Below, one piece after another: positions 11,832-24,536 of a stretch of DNA of 64,000 nucleotides (its first letter is position 1; each line of letters begins with the position of its first letter). The position numbers were made by a program, and so were the translations under genes. The notes under the pieces are model-generated. The model searched no databases. It was not told the origin of the DNA and saw nothing but the letters and a program-made list of their open reading frames with translations. Source of the stretch: Metarhizium brunneum (taxonomy: Eukaryota > Ascomycota > Sordariomycetes > Hypocreales > Clavicipitaceae); the NCBI RefSeq assembly GCF_013426205.1, contig NC_089423.1, forward strand, positions 186,001 through 250,000, read 5' to 3'.

Positions 11832-13416
11832 CTAGTACTCCTCTTGGTATTCGACGGCGTCGATGAGAGAGGTGCGATAGAATCTCGGGTGATTGCCAAT
11901 TCTGCTTCCGATGAGTCGCTGTCTCTTGGAACTGGTGTGCAAAGTTTCGTTCGTCAGCAACCGCCTCTGAGGGTAAAGGGGGCCCTTACAAGAAGTGATG
12001 ATGTCCGACATCGCGGTCTGCGAGTCTGGATGCCAAACAGGAGGTTGAGAACATTTCAAGATTTGGTAAATCGCATCAGTTCGTAAGGATTCAATTATCT
12101 TGTTCAAAATATCTCGCTGGCGGTCCGACTCGTCGTTCTGTTTCCGGAAAAAGGTCACAGCAGGAGGACCCCAACTTGTCCACACTTTTTCATGAGATTC
12201 AGGAATTACCATTCGAGCAGGGTGGTGTTGAAAGTACAGCTTGCAGCAAAAACAAGCGGCTTTGCTGCAGGCAATGTACTTATCATTTGCGACGAAGCTC
12301 AACTTGTTGTTAAAGAAGTGTTCTAGGACTTGAATCTCAGCATGAACCGTGGGCTTGCAATTTGAAAATTCTTCCATGAAGCCTCGAAAGATATCAGATT
12401 GACGATTTATGTTGTGGAGTGAGCGCTCTATTTCCGATCTTTCCGGATCTCCTTTTTTCAACATCCGACTAAGAATCCCGTTCAACGATGTGTGGGAGTC
12501 TGGCTGAGGCTGTGAGACGCTGCGAACCGGGCTGACAAGGCGGACATTAAATGTCCCAAGTAAATAGCCAAGGCTGCAGGCGTCTTGGATGAGTTGCTTG
12601 TGAGCAGTGATGCGATATCCCAGTCTTCCAATGTAATGCCTGGCAGTAGCGAAGGGCCCACGCCCATCAAGCGGTCCTCTCTGTCGATCTTCTGATTGTG
12701 CTTCCAGCGTCAACGTAGCCATAAACTGAGATTTCGCTGCATCGTGAGCGGAAAGACAACATGCGAGAGAGTCGTCTTCGTGAGTAACAGTCTGAAGCCA
12801 CGAGCCAAACTCTCGATCTTCAGAAAATTAGCCCCAGATTTGGACAAATACAATAGAGGCTATAATTACCCATGATTTTGTTACGTTTGTGCAGCTTGTC
12901 TTTACAACTTTGCGCTGCTCTCTGTAAGCACTTCACATCTTTCCTGATACGTCGCCCTGCGAATGTGACGCAGCGCTGCAAAATTGCCTCTTCGTGGGCG
13001 TGGCGTGTCTGTAATGGGATATTGGCCACATTGTTCAAGCAGTTCAGTGTAGTTTCGAGGAAACAAGCTATATTGCCGGTTACAGTATTGGATGCAACCC
13101 AGAAGTTGTAGCAATTCTCGGCATCTTCAACACCGATGGCCGTACAAGAGGAGCCACCTTTGTCGAAGTCGCAAATGTACGAAAGATTCCTAAAAAATCT
13201 GCGACGGCATGATTCCTCTTCGGTGCTGTCCGTAGGGCCAGGTGTGTGTCTTTTACGCGTCTGCCCAAGCACTCTTAACAAAAAAAGTGGCTCATATAAT
13301 CTAGCAATGAGTCTTTGGTATGGATCCAATCTAGGTGGGCCAACTTTCTCGGGTTTAACGGGCAATGTCGAATGATTGTTGGTCTGGCATCCTTCCGGGG
13401 CCTCTGGAAAAGTCAT
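11832..13416 (-). CDS. OTT_1508-like deaminase-family protein
   Basis: Two exons on the minus strand (13416-12870 and 12817-11832) with a 52-nt GTAATT...AAG intron; 510 aa. The C-terminal half carries the zinc-dependent deaminase signature: VHAEIQVLEHF at about 340-350 (His341 ligand, Glu343 proton shuttle) and SKAACFCC with Cys371 and Cys374. This HAE/CxxC pair with an intervening aromatic-rich strand matches the fungal OTT_1508_deam family, a lineage-expanded group related to nucleic-acid and nucleotide deaminases. The substrate is unknown; such families have been proposed as effectors or defence factors. The N-terminal half has no domain I recognise. Catalytic residues look intact. Confidence 0.78.
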
Positions 13417-13617
13417 ATCGTAGCTTCTGCTATGTGCAGTGACTGATCCGTAGTTCTTGTACTCTTGGACAAGCAGCTCTTAAGTACTTAACCCAGTGGC
13501 CTCTAGAAAATGCATCAGTCTTTGCTGAGTTTATGAGAAGCACCACAACCGCACTCACTCCTCCTCGTCGCAGGAATACCAAGGGTGTTCAGATGATATG
13601 CGAGATGGCATCGGCAA

Positions 13618-13742
13618 GATGCGGGAGGCCAACATGCGGGAGGCCAACATGCAGGAGGCCAACATGCAAGGAAGCCAACATGCGGGAGGCCAACATGCAG
13701 GAGGCCAACATGCAAGGAGGCCAACATGCAAGGAGGCCAACA
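13618..13742. repeat. 15-16 bp minisatellite (GGAGGCCAACATGC units)
   Basis: Eight or more tandem units of the type GAGGCCAACATGCRG occur, with one interspersed CAAGGAAGCC variant and some 16-bp units. In one frame the 15-bp units read EANMR/EANMQ, matching the A(D/N)LXX pattern of pentapeptide repeats. The 16-bp units shift frame, so a continuous pentapeptide protein is not encoded. Confidence 0.85.
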
Positions 13743-16400
13743 GTCGCAATTTCAAGCAACAGGGGATAAGAAACAACCTTACCATGCAACCCTTTACTGG
13801 ACCCGATGTCTGAAAAAGCAAAACACCTATTAGGATACGAGCTTTCAAGTTTTACCATGACAGGTAATCATGGTCATTCAATTGGCCTCCGGATATTGTT
13901 TGCAAAGCCGCTACATTACGGTAGTGGTCTAACGGAAGCAGCTGAGCAAAGCAACGCATAAAGAGGCGGTGTATTCGAAATTACGATAATGGACATAGTG
14001 AAACATAGCATTTGTACAACGCTTTACGTCATATTACGCCCACAGAGTAACATAAATACGTCTTGAGATCGCCTTAAAGAACACCTAAGATAAGAAGCGT
14101 AACTTTTAAGCTGATATTAGCGCGGTAATAACATGGACTTTAAAGATGCTTACGTTATTAATTAGCACTTATGCATGCTAGCAAGTCCTACTCTAAGAAA
14201 TATCACCGAGAACTTTATAAATTCCCCCCTTTTGACACCAGCGCTACTAAAGCACTGCCAGACTCTCTTAAGCCATACAGCATTTACTTAATATGGACTT
14301 CTTAGATCTATAGTATGTGAAAATGGTAGCAGCTCTATTTAACCTAACGGCGAGTTTGTGCGGTCCAGTTCTCGCCTATTTTATAATACGATGGCCCCCT
14401 TAAGTACCTTCATCTGCGGGTCCTAAGGCTTAGGGAAAAGCCATACATTGTCTTGCCTGCTAGAGAATTGTCTTACGGACTCTGATGCTGCTGACCTTCA
14501 AAAACCACTCACAGCCTTAGTCTTTCACTATGATGCATTTATATTAGATGACGGTGGATCCCCATGTAAGGCGGCATTTCTTGCGTCACTGCGTGGTATC
14601 AGAGCCCGTATGCTATGCTCACCTTCTAATCTATCCACTATCCGGGTGAGCTTTACCTTCCCCACTAGTTTTGAAGATCTCAGAGGTTATTAATATCATT
14701 AATAGGATATATACGCCCGCCTAAATATTAATATAGAGCCGTTGCAAATTAACAGCAAGGATCTTAATACCAAACGTATGTTGGATCTTATGGTAGTAAA
14801 CTAAGACAATGCGGCGGCTCCTCTTTATATATATGTTATTCACTGTATCTTAAGGGAAATACGCATAGCCCAGCAAGTTTCAGGAGAGCGTTTTAGCTAT
14901 AATAAATTTAAGTTATTACTTTTATCCTCTGATTTAACGCCTTCTTAACTTACACCACTCAGCCAGCAGCTGTTAGTACTGGAGAGTTTCATGCTGTTAG
15001 CGGCACCAAAAAGAAAGGGGAAAGGCCCAAAGGCTCCACCAGGGTCAAACTGGGCAAGCAAGGTAAGTACTCCTCAAAGCTCATTAACCTGTACTAACAT
15101 TAACACAGCCTGGCCTGCTCACTATAGTCGACCTCTCTTGTCCCTGTATTACACCGGCAATGGCATGCTCCTTGTTTAATGTCTGCCTGAGCATCTTTCT
15201 AGAGCAAGAAATCAATTACGGCCGGGTGGTAGCTCTTAACGAAGCACACAAGGTGAGTATTTTAACGCTGAAGACCAAAGAATGGCACCTGACATTACAT
15301 TTGCAACTTTAGTACATGTCTACTTCTCCAGAGTCTTTTACGTTGACGAACACACTGCTGTCAGCTGTCCGGTTATAGCGGCACCTTGGGGTTTAGGTAA
15401 TTATATCGTCACAAGAGCCCACCATAGCGCCAGCTCTTCTAGATCTATGTTTAACCACAATCATACATCGTTTTAGTTCACCTGTGTGGCTCAGAGCTCT
15501 GCGAGCTTGCATAGCCATAAATGTTGGAAAAAGATCTGATGCTGAGCATAAAGATAGCAGGTTGTTGGGAGAATCCATCTATGATATATTTGAGACCATA
15601 GTAAGTCTTAGCACGGGGGAAGCCTTGATATTTTATCCGAGTACGCCGATTAAAGGAAGCATGAATAATGATTTTCAGCCAAATGTATTGGGACAATCTC
15701 ATGTTAGGGTCAAAATTCGCGCGAGACTCTTAGAAGACGGCGGTAAAAGCATACTGGCTCGCTAGCGTCTATACTTTAGGAAAGATGGACTAAAATTGGT
15801 TGTCATATCTGCCCATTCAACCTAATAGATATATGAAAAGGTATCTGTACTGTCGTGCTCATCCACGACTCGAACGGCATGCTAAACTATGTCTTATTAG
15901 CGAGTCGAATTTATTCGTCATTGTGGCGCTAGAGATTTGGGTCATATACGGAATTTTTGGCTTGACTTTCTTGGAAGTGAGCCCATGACACAGAGCACCT
16001 GGTCCAACGGGAGATGATGGAGACACTCACTGTAAAAGATCTAGGGTCTCGTCCCGATTTCTTCCTCATCCTGATTCGAGTCTCGCCCGCCGCGGACCTG
16101 CGTGGTTAGCCAAGAGTTCTTGAAGGTGGTTCTCAATAACAACATGGCGGTGGTGGTTAACGTCACCCCACCACGCCCGAACTATTGGAGTCGGCTGGCC
16201 ATCTACACAGTGTAATGGGATTACCATAGTTGTGAAATGAATGACATGGCTGGGAAATGAATAGAGTCTGGTGTCTTCAGATCTCGGTGTGGTGGGGTGG
16301 ATCGACATTAATTTCCTCCCAAATGGGGCAAGTCATTGCTTTTTGCACTGCCGCGATGTGGTACTGCAGGTATCAGAAACGACTCCTTGCTACAGCTTCT
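13743..16400. other. Degenerate, moderately AT-rich sequence
   Basis: Only short broken frames occur (for example 14448-14693 and 15484-15765, plus strand). They look like fragments of coding sequence but match nothing I can name. Base composition falls toward the AT block on the right. Probably a decayed transposon or gene graveyard. Confidence 0.45.
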
Positions 16401-17559
16401 CTAAATCAGTAAAGCTGGTCACAAGATAAATAGCGCGTTTATATTTATCTTTTATTTATTTTTTAGATAATCCTTATTTAATATAATTAGTGACTTTAGC
16501 GCTATTATACTTGATCTTTTATGAATTCTTGTTGGTCTGATATATACTTTGCCTTAGTGTATATAAGTGTTTTAAGGCTATTAAGATCGGCGATTACTGG
16601 CCGTGTTTTACTATTTGACTCAGACTATTAAGTTAATAAATTAAATTATACGTGGCTTTACTATTAACTCTGGATGAAATAAAGTGTGGGTTAGTCTTAT
16701 AGGTAGCTTAGAAGTTTAAGCTTATTCTCTCCTCTATATATGTTTTCTCTCCGGTAGTTAAGGGCTACCTATATAATTAGCGGTAAAACACACCTTTAAA
16801 TGTAAAGACCCTTCTTATTTATTATCTACTTTATAGACTAACTCTAGAGTTTTAGTAGCTAATATTCCTTAGGTATAAGACACGTTATAAGGGGAACTTT
16901 ATATACTATTAACCGGAAGAATATTAGTAATAATATTAATTAAGCTGTTATTAAAAGTGCTGCGTCAGCGCTTAAAGCTTATAGAAGACTAAGAATTGCC
17001 TTAACTTATACTTCTTTACGGGAATTAGCGCGGGCACGATTAAGGGTGGCTTCCTAATAGGTTTAATATATAGGGCAGAGGCTAAATTCTGATCTTGTGC
17101 TATATAAGATAAACTAATAAAAGTAGGATATATAAACTATACTAAGCATGTAGTTTATAGTACTACTAGTATAATTTTTAGTATTATTTAAAGTATAGCT
17201 ATAAAAGGGTTATATAAACTCTTATTATTTACTAGGATAAAGACTTATTAAGGCAAGTATAAGTACTTTACTAGTACTATAAATAATCTTATAAGAGAGT
17301 ATATATTAGAGACGCTATAATCTTAGAAATAAAAGGAAGTAAGTTATTATAATATTAATTTTATACTAAAAGTACTAATAAAATATCTTATTCTATAATC
17401 TTGGTATTACTATTTATATTAAACTTAGAATTAGATAGGATTTATATTACCTCCTCTAAAGTTTATAAATAATTAAGAAAGGAATAAACTCCTGTAGTTT
17501 ATACTATTATACCGGTATAATATAAAAGAGGGCTTAAGTTTAAGAAATTTATTACAACC

Positions 17560-17900
17560 TAGTTATAAGCTGCACTGTAAATCGCAAGTTAGGCCGGCTA
17601 TATAAGCTATAAAATAATATAAGTATAATAGGTAATAAATTAATAATTAAAATAAGCTATTAATAAAAAAAAGTTTATTAGTTATTTAATAAATTTTAAA
17701 TAAATTAATAATATATATATAATTAATATTTATTAGAATTTTAATAAATAAAAAATAAATATTATAATATATAAAAATTTTTAATTTTATTTTATAAATA
17801 AATTTTAATTTTTTAGCTTTTAATATAATTATTATATTAATTTAAGCTTTACTTATAATTTTTTAATTTTAATTACTTAATTATAATTTATTAAATTATA
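17560..17900 (+). repeat. Left copy of a ~330-bp direct repeat
   Basis: Shares order and sequence with 21170-21500, for example AAGCTATTAATAAAAA followed later by AAATTTTA.CTTTTTAGC and TTTAATATAATTATTATATTAA. Two direct copies 3.6 kb apart would fit decayed LTRs, but the interior is too mutated to prove it. Confidence 0.55.
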
Positions 17901-18494
17901 ATAAAAAAAAAGGCTAGTTAATTACTAAAACTTACTAGTAATATAATTAATAATTATATCTAGCTAATTTAATATAATATAAATTAATAAAATTTATACC
18001 TAACCTTTATAAAACTTATTATTTTTCTTATAATTATTTTATTTTACTTTTATATACTTAATTTAAATAAATTATTTTATAAAATAATTATTTATAAGTT
18101 TTTAGCTTTATATTACTCTTTAAAGTACTTATTAATATTAAACTTAATTAATAATTAATAACCTAAAAAAAATTATAATTATAATTAATATTAAAAAAAG
18201 TAATAAGCTTAATATAAGTAAATTATTTATTATAACTTTAAGAATTAAAGCTAATAAGCCTAAAAAAATAATATTAAAAAAGCTATTATTATAAAAAATA
18301 TTAATAAAAAATATATTATTAAAAGTTAAAAATACTAAAAAAATTAAAAAACTAAATAAAATAATAAAAAATATATATAAAAAAAAATAAAAAAATAAAT
18401 TAAGAAAAATATTATAAAAGTAATTAATAAAAAGTAGCTTTATATTATAGTTTTTCCTTTTATTATAAAGGGTAATTATAATTTATAACTTATT

Positions 18495-20065
18495 ATTACC
18501 CTTTAAAAAAAGTAAAACTATTAATATAAATTTATTTAATAGCTTTACTTTTAGTATTATTAGTTTTATTAAACTTTTTTATAATTAATATAATAGCTTT
18601 TTTAAAGCTATATTTTAGCTTTATTTTTTTAAAAGCTTTTTATTTTATATTTTTAATAGCTTTATTATTTTTTTTAATTTTTATTATATTAAAATTTTTA
18701 GCTTTATAATAGCTATTCTTTTTATTATAAAAGGCTTTTAATCTAGTATTAGTTATAATTATATTACCCTTTAAGCCTTATTAGCTTTTAAACCCTAAAA
18801 ATTATAATAGGTAATTTACTTATATTAGGCTTCTTAGTACCTTTGCCTATATTATTATTATTTATAAATAGCTATAATAAATATTAGTAAGTATTTATAA
18901 AATATATATATATATAAGAGTAATAACTTATAATTAGTTATATTAGGTTTTAATAGTAAAAAAAGTAAATAATTTAAATATAAAATTAACTTAAAATATA
19001 AGAGAAACCTTATAAATATATTATATATATAGGTATTTTAGGTTTTTAATATAATTTAATATAAGTTATAATTATAAAGTTATAATAATATATAAGGTTT
19101 AATTATATAATAATAGCTAAGGCTATTATAAAATAGCTATAACTAGTAAGCTATAATATAATACTAATTATACTAAAATAATTTACTTTTCTAGTCTTTT
19201 ACTATTTTTAGCCTAATATAACCTAATACTTATTATATAAGCATAAAATCTAAAATAATATTAGGTTATATTAGGCTAAAAATAATTAAAAACTAAAAAA
19301 ATAAACTATTTATATATATATTATAATATATTAAATATATTAATATAATTAATATTATATTATAATTATTAGTTAAAATTATTTTATAATAGCTTTAATT
19401 ATTATTATTATAAAGGTAAACTTTATATATTATAATATAAATCTATTAATTTTATATTTATAATTTATATTAAGTTATATTAAAAACCTAAAATACCTAT
19501 ATATATACTATATTTATATAGTCTTGCTTATATTTTAAGTTAATTTTATTTCTTTTTATTTAAGTTATTTGCTTTTTTTATTATTAAAACCCTATTATAA
19601 ATAACTAATTATAAGTTATTACTTTTATATATATATATTTCTTATAAGTACTATAATTGCTTACTAATATCTATTATAATTATTTATAAACTATTATATA
19701 TAAAGTATATATTAATAATAATATAAGTAAAAATACTAAAAAGCCTAATATAAATAAATTACTTATTATAACTTTTAAAGGTTAAAAGCTAATAAAACTT
19801 AAAAAATAATATAATTAATAATAAATTAAAAGCTTTTTATAATAAAAAAAATAACTATTATAAAGCTAAAAAATTTAATTTAATAAAAATTAAAAAAAAT
19901 AATAAAATTATTAAACATATAAAAAAAAGTTTTTAAAAATATAAAACTAAAATATAATTTTATAAAAGCTATTATATTAATTATAAAAAAGCTTAATAAA
20001 GCTAATAATACTAAAAAATAAATTATTAAATAAATTTATATTAGTAGTTTTACCTTTTTTAAAAG
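18495..20065. repeat. Large imperfect palindrome (~0.75-kb arms)
   Basis: The left arm (about 18495-19235) reads as the reverse complement of the right arm (about 19250-20065). Matching landmarks appear in mirrored order: AAAACTATTAATATAAATTT, AAACTTTTTTATAATTAATA, TTAGCTTTATAATAGCTATT and AATTTACTTATATTAGGCTT. The centre (about 19205-19270) is a tight hairpin of GCCTAATATAACCTAATA and its complement. A further partial copy of both arms follows at about 20070-21060. Arms differ mainly at C/T and G/A positions. Confidence 0.75.
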
Positions 20066-21059
20066 AATATATTATATATATAAGTATTTTAGGTTTTTAG
20101 TATAACTTAATATAAGTTATAAGTATAAAGTTAATAAGCTTATATTATAATATATAAAGTTTACTTTTATAATAATAATAATTAAAACTACTATAAAATA
20201 GCTTTAATTAATAATTATAATATAATATTAATTATACTAATATATTTAATATATTATAATATATATATATATAATTTATTTTTTTTAGTTTTTTAGTATT
20301 TTTAACCTAATATAATCTAATATTATTTTAGATTTTATACTTATATAATACTTATATTATATATATAACTTTATTTAATTATAAAATAAAATAATTAAAT
20401 ATTAATATAAATTTATTAACTTTATACTTATAACTTATATTAAATTATATTAAAAACCTTAAATACTTATATATATAATATATTTATAAGGTTTTTCTTA
20501 TATTTTAAGTTAATTTTATATTTAAGTTATTTACTTCTTTTATTATTAAAACCTTATAATAATAATATAATTAATTATTAGTTATTATTTTTATATATAT
20601 ATATTTTTTATAAGTATTTATTAATATTTATTATAGCTATTTATAAACTATTATATATAAATTATAAATAATAATAAAATAACTAAGTATAATAAGCTAT
20701 TAAATAAGCCTAATATAAGTAAATTATTTATTATAACTTTTAAGGGTTAAAGCTAATAAAACTAAATAAGTAATATAATTATTAATAAATTAAAAGCTTT
20801 TTATAATAAAAAAAATATTTATTTTAAAGCTAAAAATCTTAATTTTAAAAAAATTAAAAAAATTATAAAAATAATTAAAAATTTAAAATAAAAGCTTTTA
20901 AAAATATTAAATTAAAATATAATACTAAAAAAACTATTAAATTAGTTATAAAAAAAGCTAATAAAGCTAATAAAATTAAAACTAAAAAGGCTAAAAAAGC
21001 TAAAAAAGCTTATAAAGCTAAAGCTATTAAGTAAATTTATATTAATAGTTTTATACAAG

Positions 21060-21165
21060 ATTTAACTATATAATAGTAGCTGAGGCTATCGCGAGGTGGC
21101 CGCGACTAGCAGGCCACAACACGGTACTAATTACGCTAGTATATTTAACGCGTTATAATATATAT
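21060..21165. repeat. Little-mutated repeat island inside the RIP block
   Basis: The island keeps G and C (GGCTATCGCGAGGTGGCCGC...) while its homologues at about 19111-19178 and 20175-20280 have lost them. Over 58 aligned bases against 19121-19178 I count 22 transitions, all C-to-T or G-to-A relative to the island, and one transversion. It is a local reference for the pre-RIP sequence. Confidence 0.85.
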
Positions 21166-21169
21166 TACG

Positions 21170-21500
21170 ACCCAGCCGCAAGCTGTAGTATAAGTTATAA
21201 GAGTAGGCTAAACTATATAAGCTACCGTGTAGTATAGGTAAGAGGGACTATAAAATAATAGTTAATATAAGCTATTAATAAAAAGGTACTTATTATATAT
21301 AAAATAAGTAATATACGTAATTATAATAAGATTAATATAAGTAATATTATTACTTATATTTAAGGTAAATAATTATTATAATATATAAGAACCTTTAAAT
21401 TTACTTTATAAATAAATTTTAGCTTTTTAGCTTTTAATATAATTATTATATTAACCTAAGCTTTACTTATAACTTTTTAACTTTAATTATTTAATTATAA
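21170..21500 (+). repeat. Right copy of the ~330-bp direct repeat
   Basis: Partner of 17560-17900; see that entry for landmarks. This copy begins with less-mutated sequence (GACCCAGCCGCAAGCTG). Confidence 0.55.
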
Positions 21501-23589
21501 TTTATAATTTATTATTAATATAATACCTAATTACTTAAATTAATTATTTTAATTATTTTATTAATATAAATTATAATTAATTTTTTTTTTAAAAATTTTA
21601 GCTATTATATATTAAAAGCTTTTATTTAAATAATTATTATATTACTTTAAGTAATATCTAATAATTATTAAAATAATATTTATAATATTTACTTTATTCA
21701 AGGTAATTATATTATTAATACCTTAAAAACTTTAAAACCTTAAACTTTAAAATATTATAAATAAACTTATATAATTATATTAATAAGTTAAGTAATTTAG
21801 CCTTAAATATTAAATACTTATATTAAAATAAAAAAACTTAAAAGAAATTATTAAGCTTAAAGTATTAGAATTTTATAATAATAATCTAAGAATACTTTAA
21901 GAATTTTTAATTTAGCTTAAAATATATTATTAATTTTACTTAAATAAATTAATTAATATATAAATAAAAGTATTATATATTAAAAAATATATAATAAATA
22001 TTATATTTATATAATTTAAATTAATTATATAAAATTATTTTATTAATATAAAAAATAATTAAAAAAATAAAATAAAAAAAATATTTATTAATTATAAGAA
22101 ATTTAAAAAAGTAATTAAAAAAATATTTAAATTAATTAATAAAATAAAAATTATAATTATTTATATAAATTAATTTAAATAAAAAGAATTTATATTAAAT
22201 TATATAATATATTTTAAATAAATTACTTTAATATTAAATTAAGAAAATAAGCTACTTATATTAGCTTTTTTTAAAAAACTAAAAAAAAAAATTAAAAATA
22301 AGCTATATAAAAAAAATATATTAAATAATTTTTTAAATTATATAATAATAATAATTTAAATTAATAATAAATAATATTAATAATATATATAAAAATAATA
22401 AGAAAAGGAAACTTAAAACCTTATAAAAAAAAATAATAAGCTAATTAAAAAAAAAAATAAGAAAAACCTATTATTTATAATTATATTTTTAATTTTAAAT
22501 AAATAAAACTTAATATTATTAAAAAAAATAATAAAAAAAAAAATATTATAATTATAAAAAACTAAAATATTTTATTAATAAATATAAAAAACCTAAAAAA
22601 AAATAAAAGCTAGTATTAAAAAAAGATAAAAAATAACTTAATATTATTAACTAATAAAAAAATAAAGTTATTAAACTAAAAGTAAAATATAAAAATTTTA
22701 ATTAGATTTTTTATTATAATAATAATTATTATATTTATATAAATAATAAATAAAAAAGTAAATAATTTTTAAAAAAACTAAAAAAATTAAAAAAAAAATT
22801 ATAAATTTTATAAAAAATAAGCTATAAATAATTAAATAATTAATATAAAAAAAACTAAATAAATAATTAATAAAAAAAAAACTTTTATAATAATAAAATA
22901 AAAAGAATTTTATAAATTAAAATTATTAAAATATTTAAATAAAAACTTATATTAAGAAATTTTTAATTAAGTATAATAATAAGTAAAAGTAAAAAAAATT
23001 TAAAAAAAATAATAATATAAGAAAAAATAAAATATATAAATTTTTATTTTTTTTAATAAATTAAAAAATAAAATAAAAAAAATAAATATTAATAATAATA
23101 ATATAATTTTAAATATTTTAAAAGTATTTAAAAATAAATAAAATAAGAAAAAAATACTAATAAAATTAATAATTATATAAAAGTAAGCTATATAATAATA
23201 TTTTCTTATATTAATAAGAAAATATTTTATAATTCTTATTATTATAATAAATATTATTATAATATTAAAAAACCTAATATTATAATACCTAAAAAAAAAA
23301 ATAACTTTAAACTTTTATTAAAATATAAAAATTATATATAATTAATATAAATATTATATATATTTATAATATATTAAATATATTTTATAATTAAAGTATA
23401 ATTAAATATATTTTTAATTAAAATAAAAAGATATTTAATTAAAGTATTATATTTTAAATAAAAACTTTTAAAATAAAAAGTAAAAATAATTAATAATAAT
23501 TAAATAATAATCTTAGAATTTAATTTAAATATACTTATTAAATATTAAGCTTATATAGATTTTATAAATATATATAAATTAAATATATA

Positions 23590-23655
23590 TTAATTATATA
23601 CCCTTTATAATAAGGGGGAAAACTATAATATAAAGCTACTTTTTATTAACTAACT
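23590..23655 (-). repeat. Inverted copy of 18418-18480
   Basis: The reverse complement of this stretch (TTAATAAAAAGTAGCTTTAT, then a T-rich run, then TTATTATAAAGGGTA) matches 18418-18480. It adds another pair of inverted repeats 5.1 kb apart within the block. Confidence 0.65.
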
Positions 23656-24083
23656 TTATAATATTCTTCTTAATTTTCCCCCTTATTTTTTTTTTTTTTT
23701 TTTACTTTTTTAGCTATCTTATTAAATTTATTAACTTTTTTAGTATTCTTAGCCTTTAATAATATATCTCTCTTCTTATTAATATTCTTTGTAATAGTAG
23801 CCTTTTTATTGCCTAGCTGTGTTATTTGTAAAGCAATTTGTTTAAATTAGGTGTATAAAGGCAAAATAAGGTGATTATAGGGAAGATAATAGGCTTTATA
23901 AAAGTTAGGACTTTATTAATTTATATTATATTAGATTACTCTAAGTTTTTTAGGGTATAACTTATATAGTTATAAGTTGCTGTTATTATTATGTGCTTTT
24001 ACTAGTATATAAGGTTATAAATCACCTTTTAAGCTAGTAGATTTAACGTATTATAATATGTGTACTATTTTTTTAATTATATA

Positions 24084-24095
24084 TTACTACCTTAA
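24084..24095. other. Candidate Starship insertion/5' border (TTAC-N7-A)
   Basis: The sequence TTACTACCTTAA fits the TTAC(N7)A target pattern reported for several Starship captains. It lies exactly where the RIP-mutated block gives way to normal-composition DNA, about 440 bp upstream of the DUF3435 start codon. The motif is short and expected by chance about once per kilobase, so position is the main support. Confidence 0.35.
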
Positions 24096-24536
24096 ACAAT
24101 GAGACGGCGATTTCACCACCAGTTGTGGTTGTTTTGCCCACCGAGGCTGGTGGACAATATGCCCAAAATCCAGCGCCGCTTTAAGACCTCGCAGCAACTT
24201 CTCCTGGTGGGGCCATTACATCAGCGCAGCGCCATGTACCTCCAAAGTCCCCTTCTGCCTTGCCAACCATGCCCCGCCGCAGCAAGGCTCGAGCTCTTGA
24301 AGCAAGCCCCTCCAGGCAGGAACCGGACGTCAAGGCTGCTTTCTGGAAACCACTTTCCGGACACCCCAATACGAAGGCACAACCACCAAATATGGCGGCA
24401 TTGCACGGATCGTACTTAAGGGGCACTCACCCCGCCTCAAGGACGGTTGGTAGTGCAGCATTTGTGTTCCTCTTTGCTGCAGACACTCGCCACGCCCAAC
24501 CGACTCGCCACCGCCTAGAATCGGAAGCTTCCAGCC

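Larger units (their letters stand above)
16400..24080. mobile_element. RIP-mutated AT-rich repeat block
   Basis: Nearly 7.7 kb is dominated by A, T, TA and TTA strings, with no open frame of note. It contains several copies of the same sequences in direct and inverted orientation. Comparison with a little-mutated copy at 21060-21165 shows differences that are almost all C-to-T or G-to-A, the signature of repeat-induced point mutation. The left 1.1 kb (16440-17580) is less severely affected. The block ends abruptly at about 24080, just before the DUF3435 gene. The original elements cannot be named because no coding sequence survives. Confidence 0.9.

Noticed and set aside
13618..13742. CRISPR-like regular repeats
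   Set aside because: Units are contiguous with no unique spacers, and the organism is a fungus; it is a minisatellite.
16400..24080. Centromere core or mitochondrial DNA insertion
   Set aside because: Multiple internal copies with directional C-to-T/G-to-A differences fit RIP of transposons better; no mitochondrial genes or rRNA are visible. A centromere cannot be fully excluded without chromatin data.
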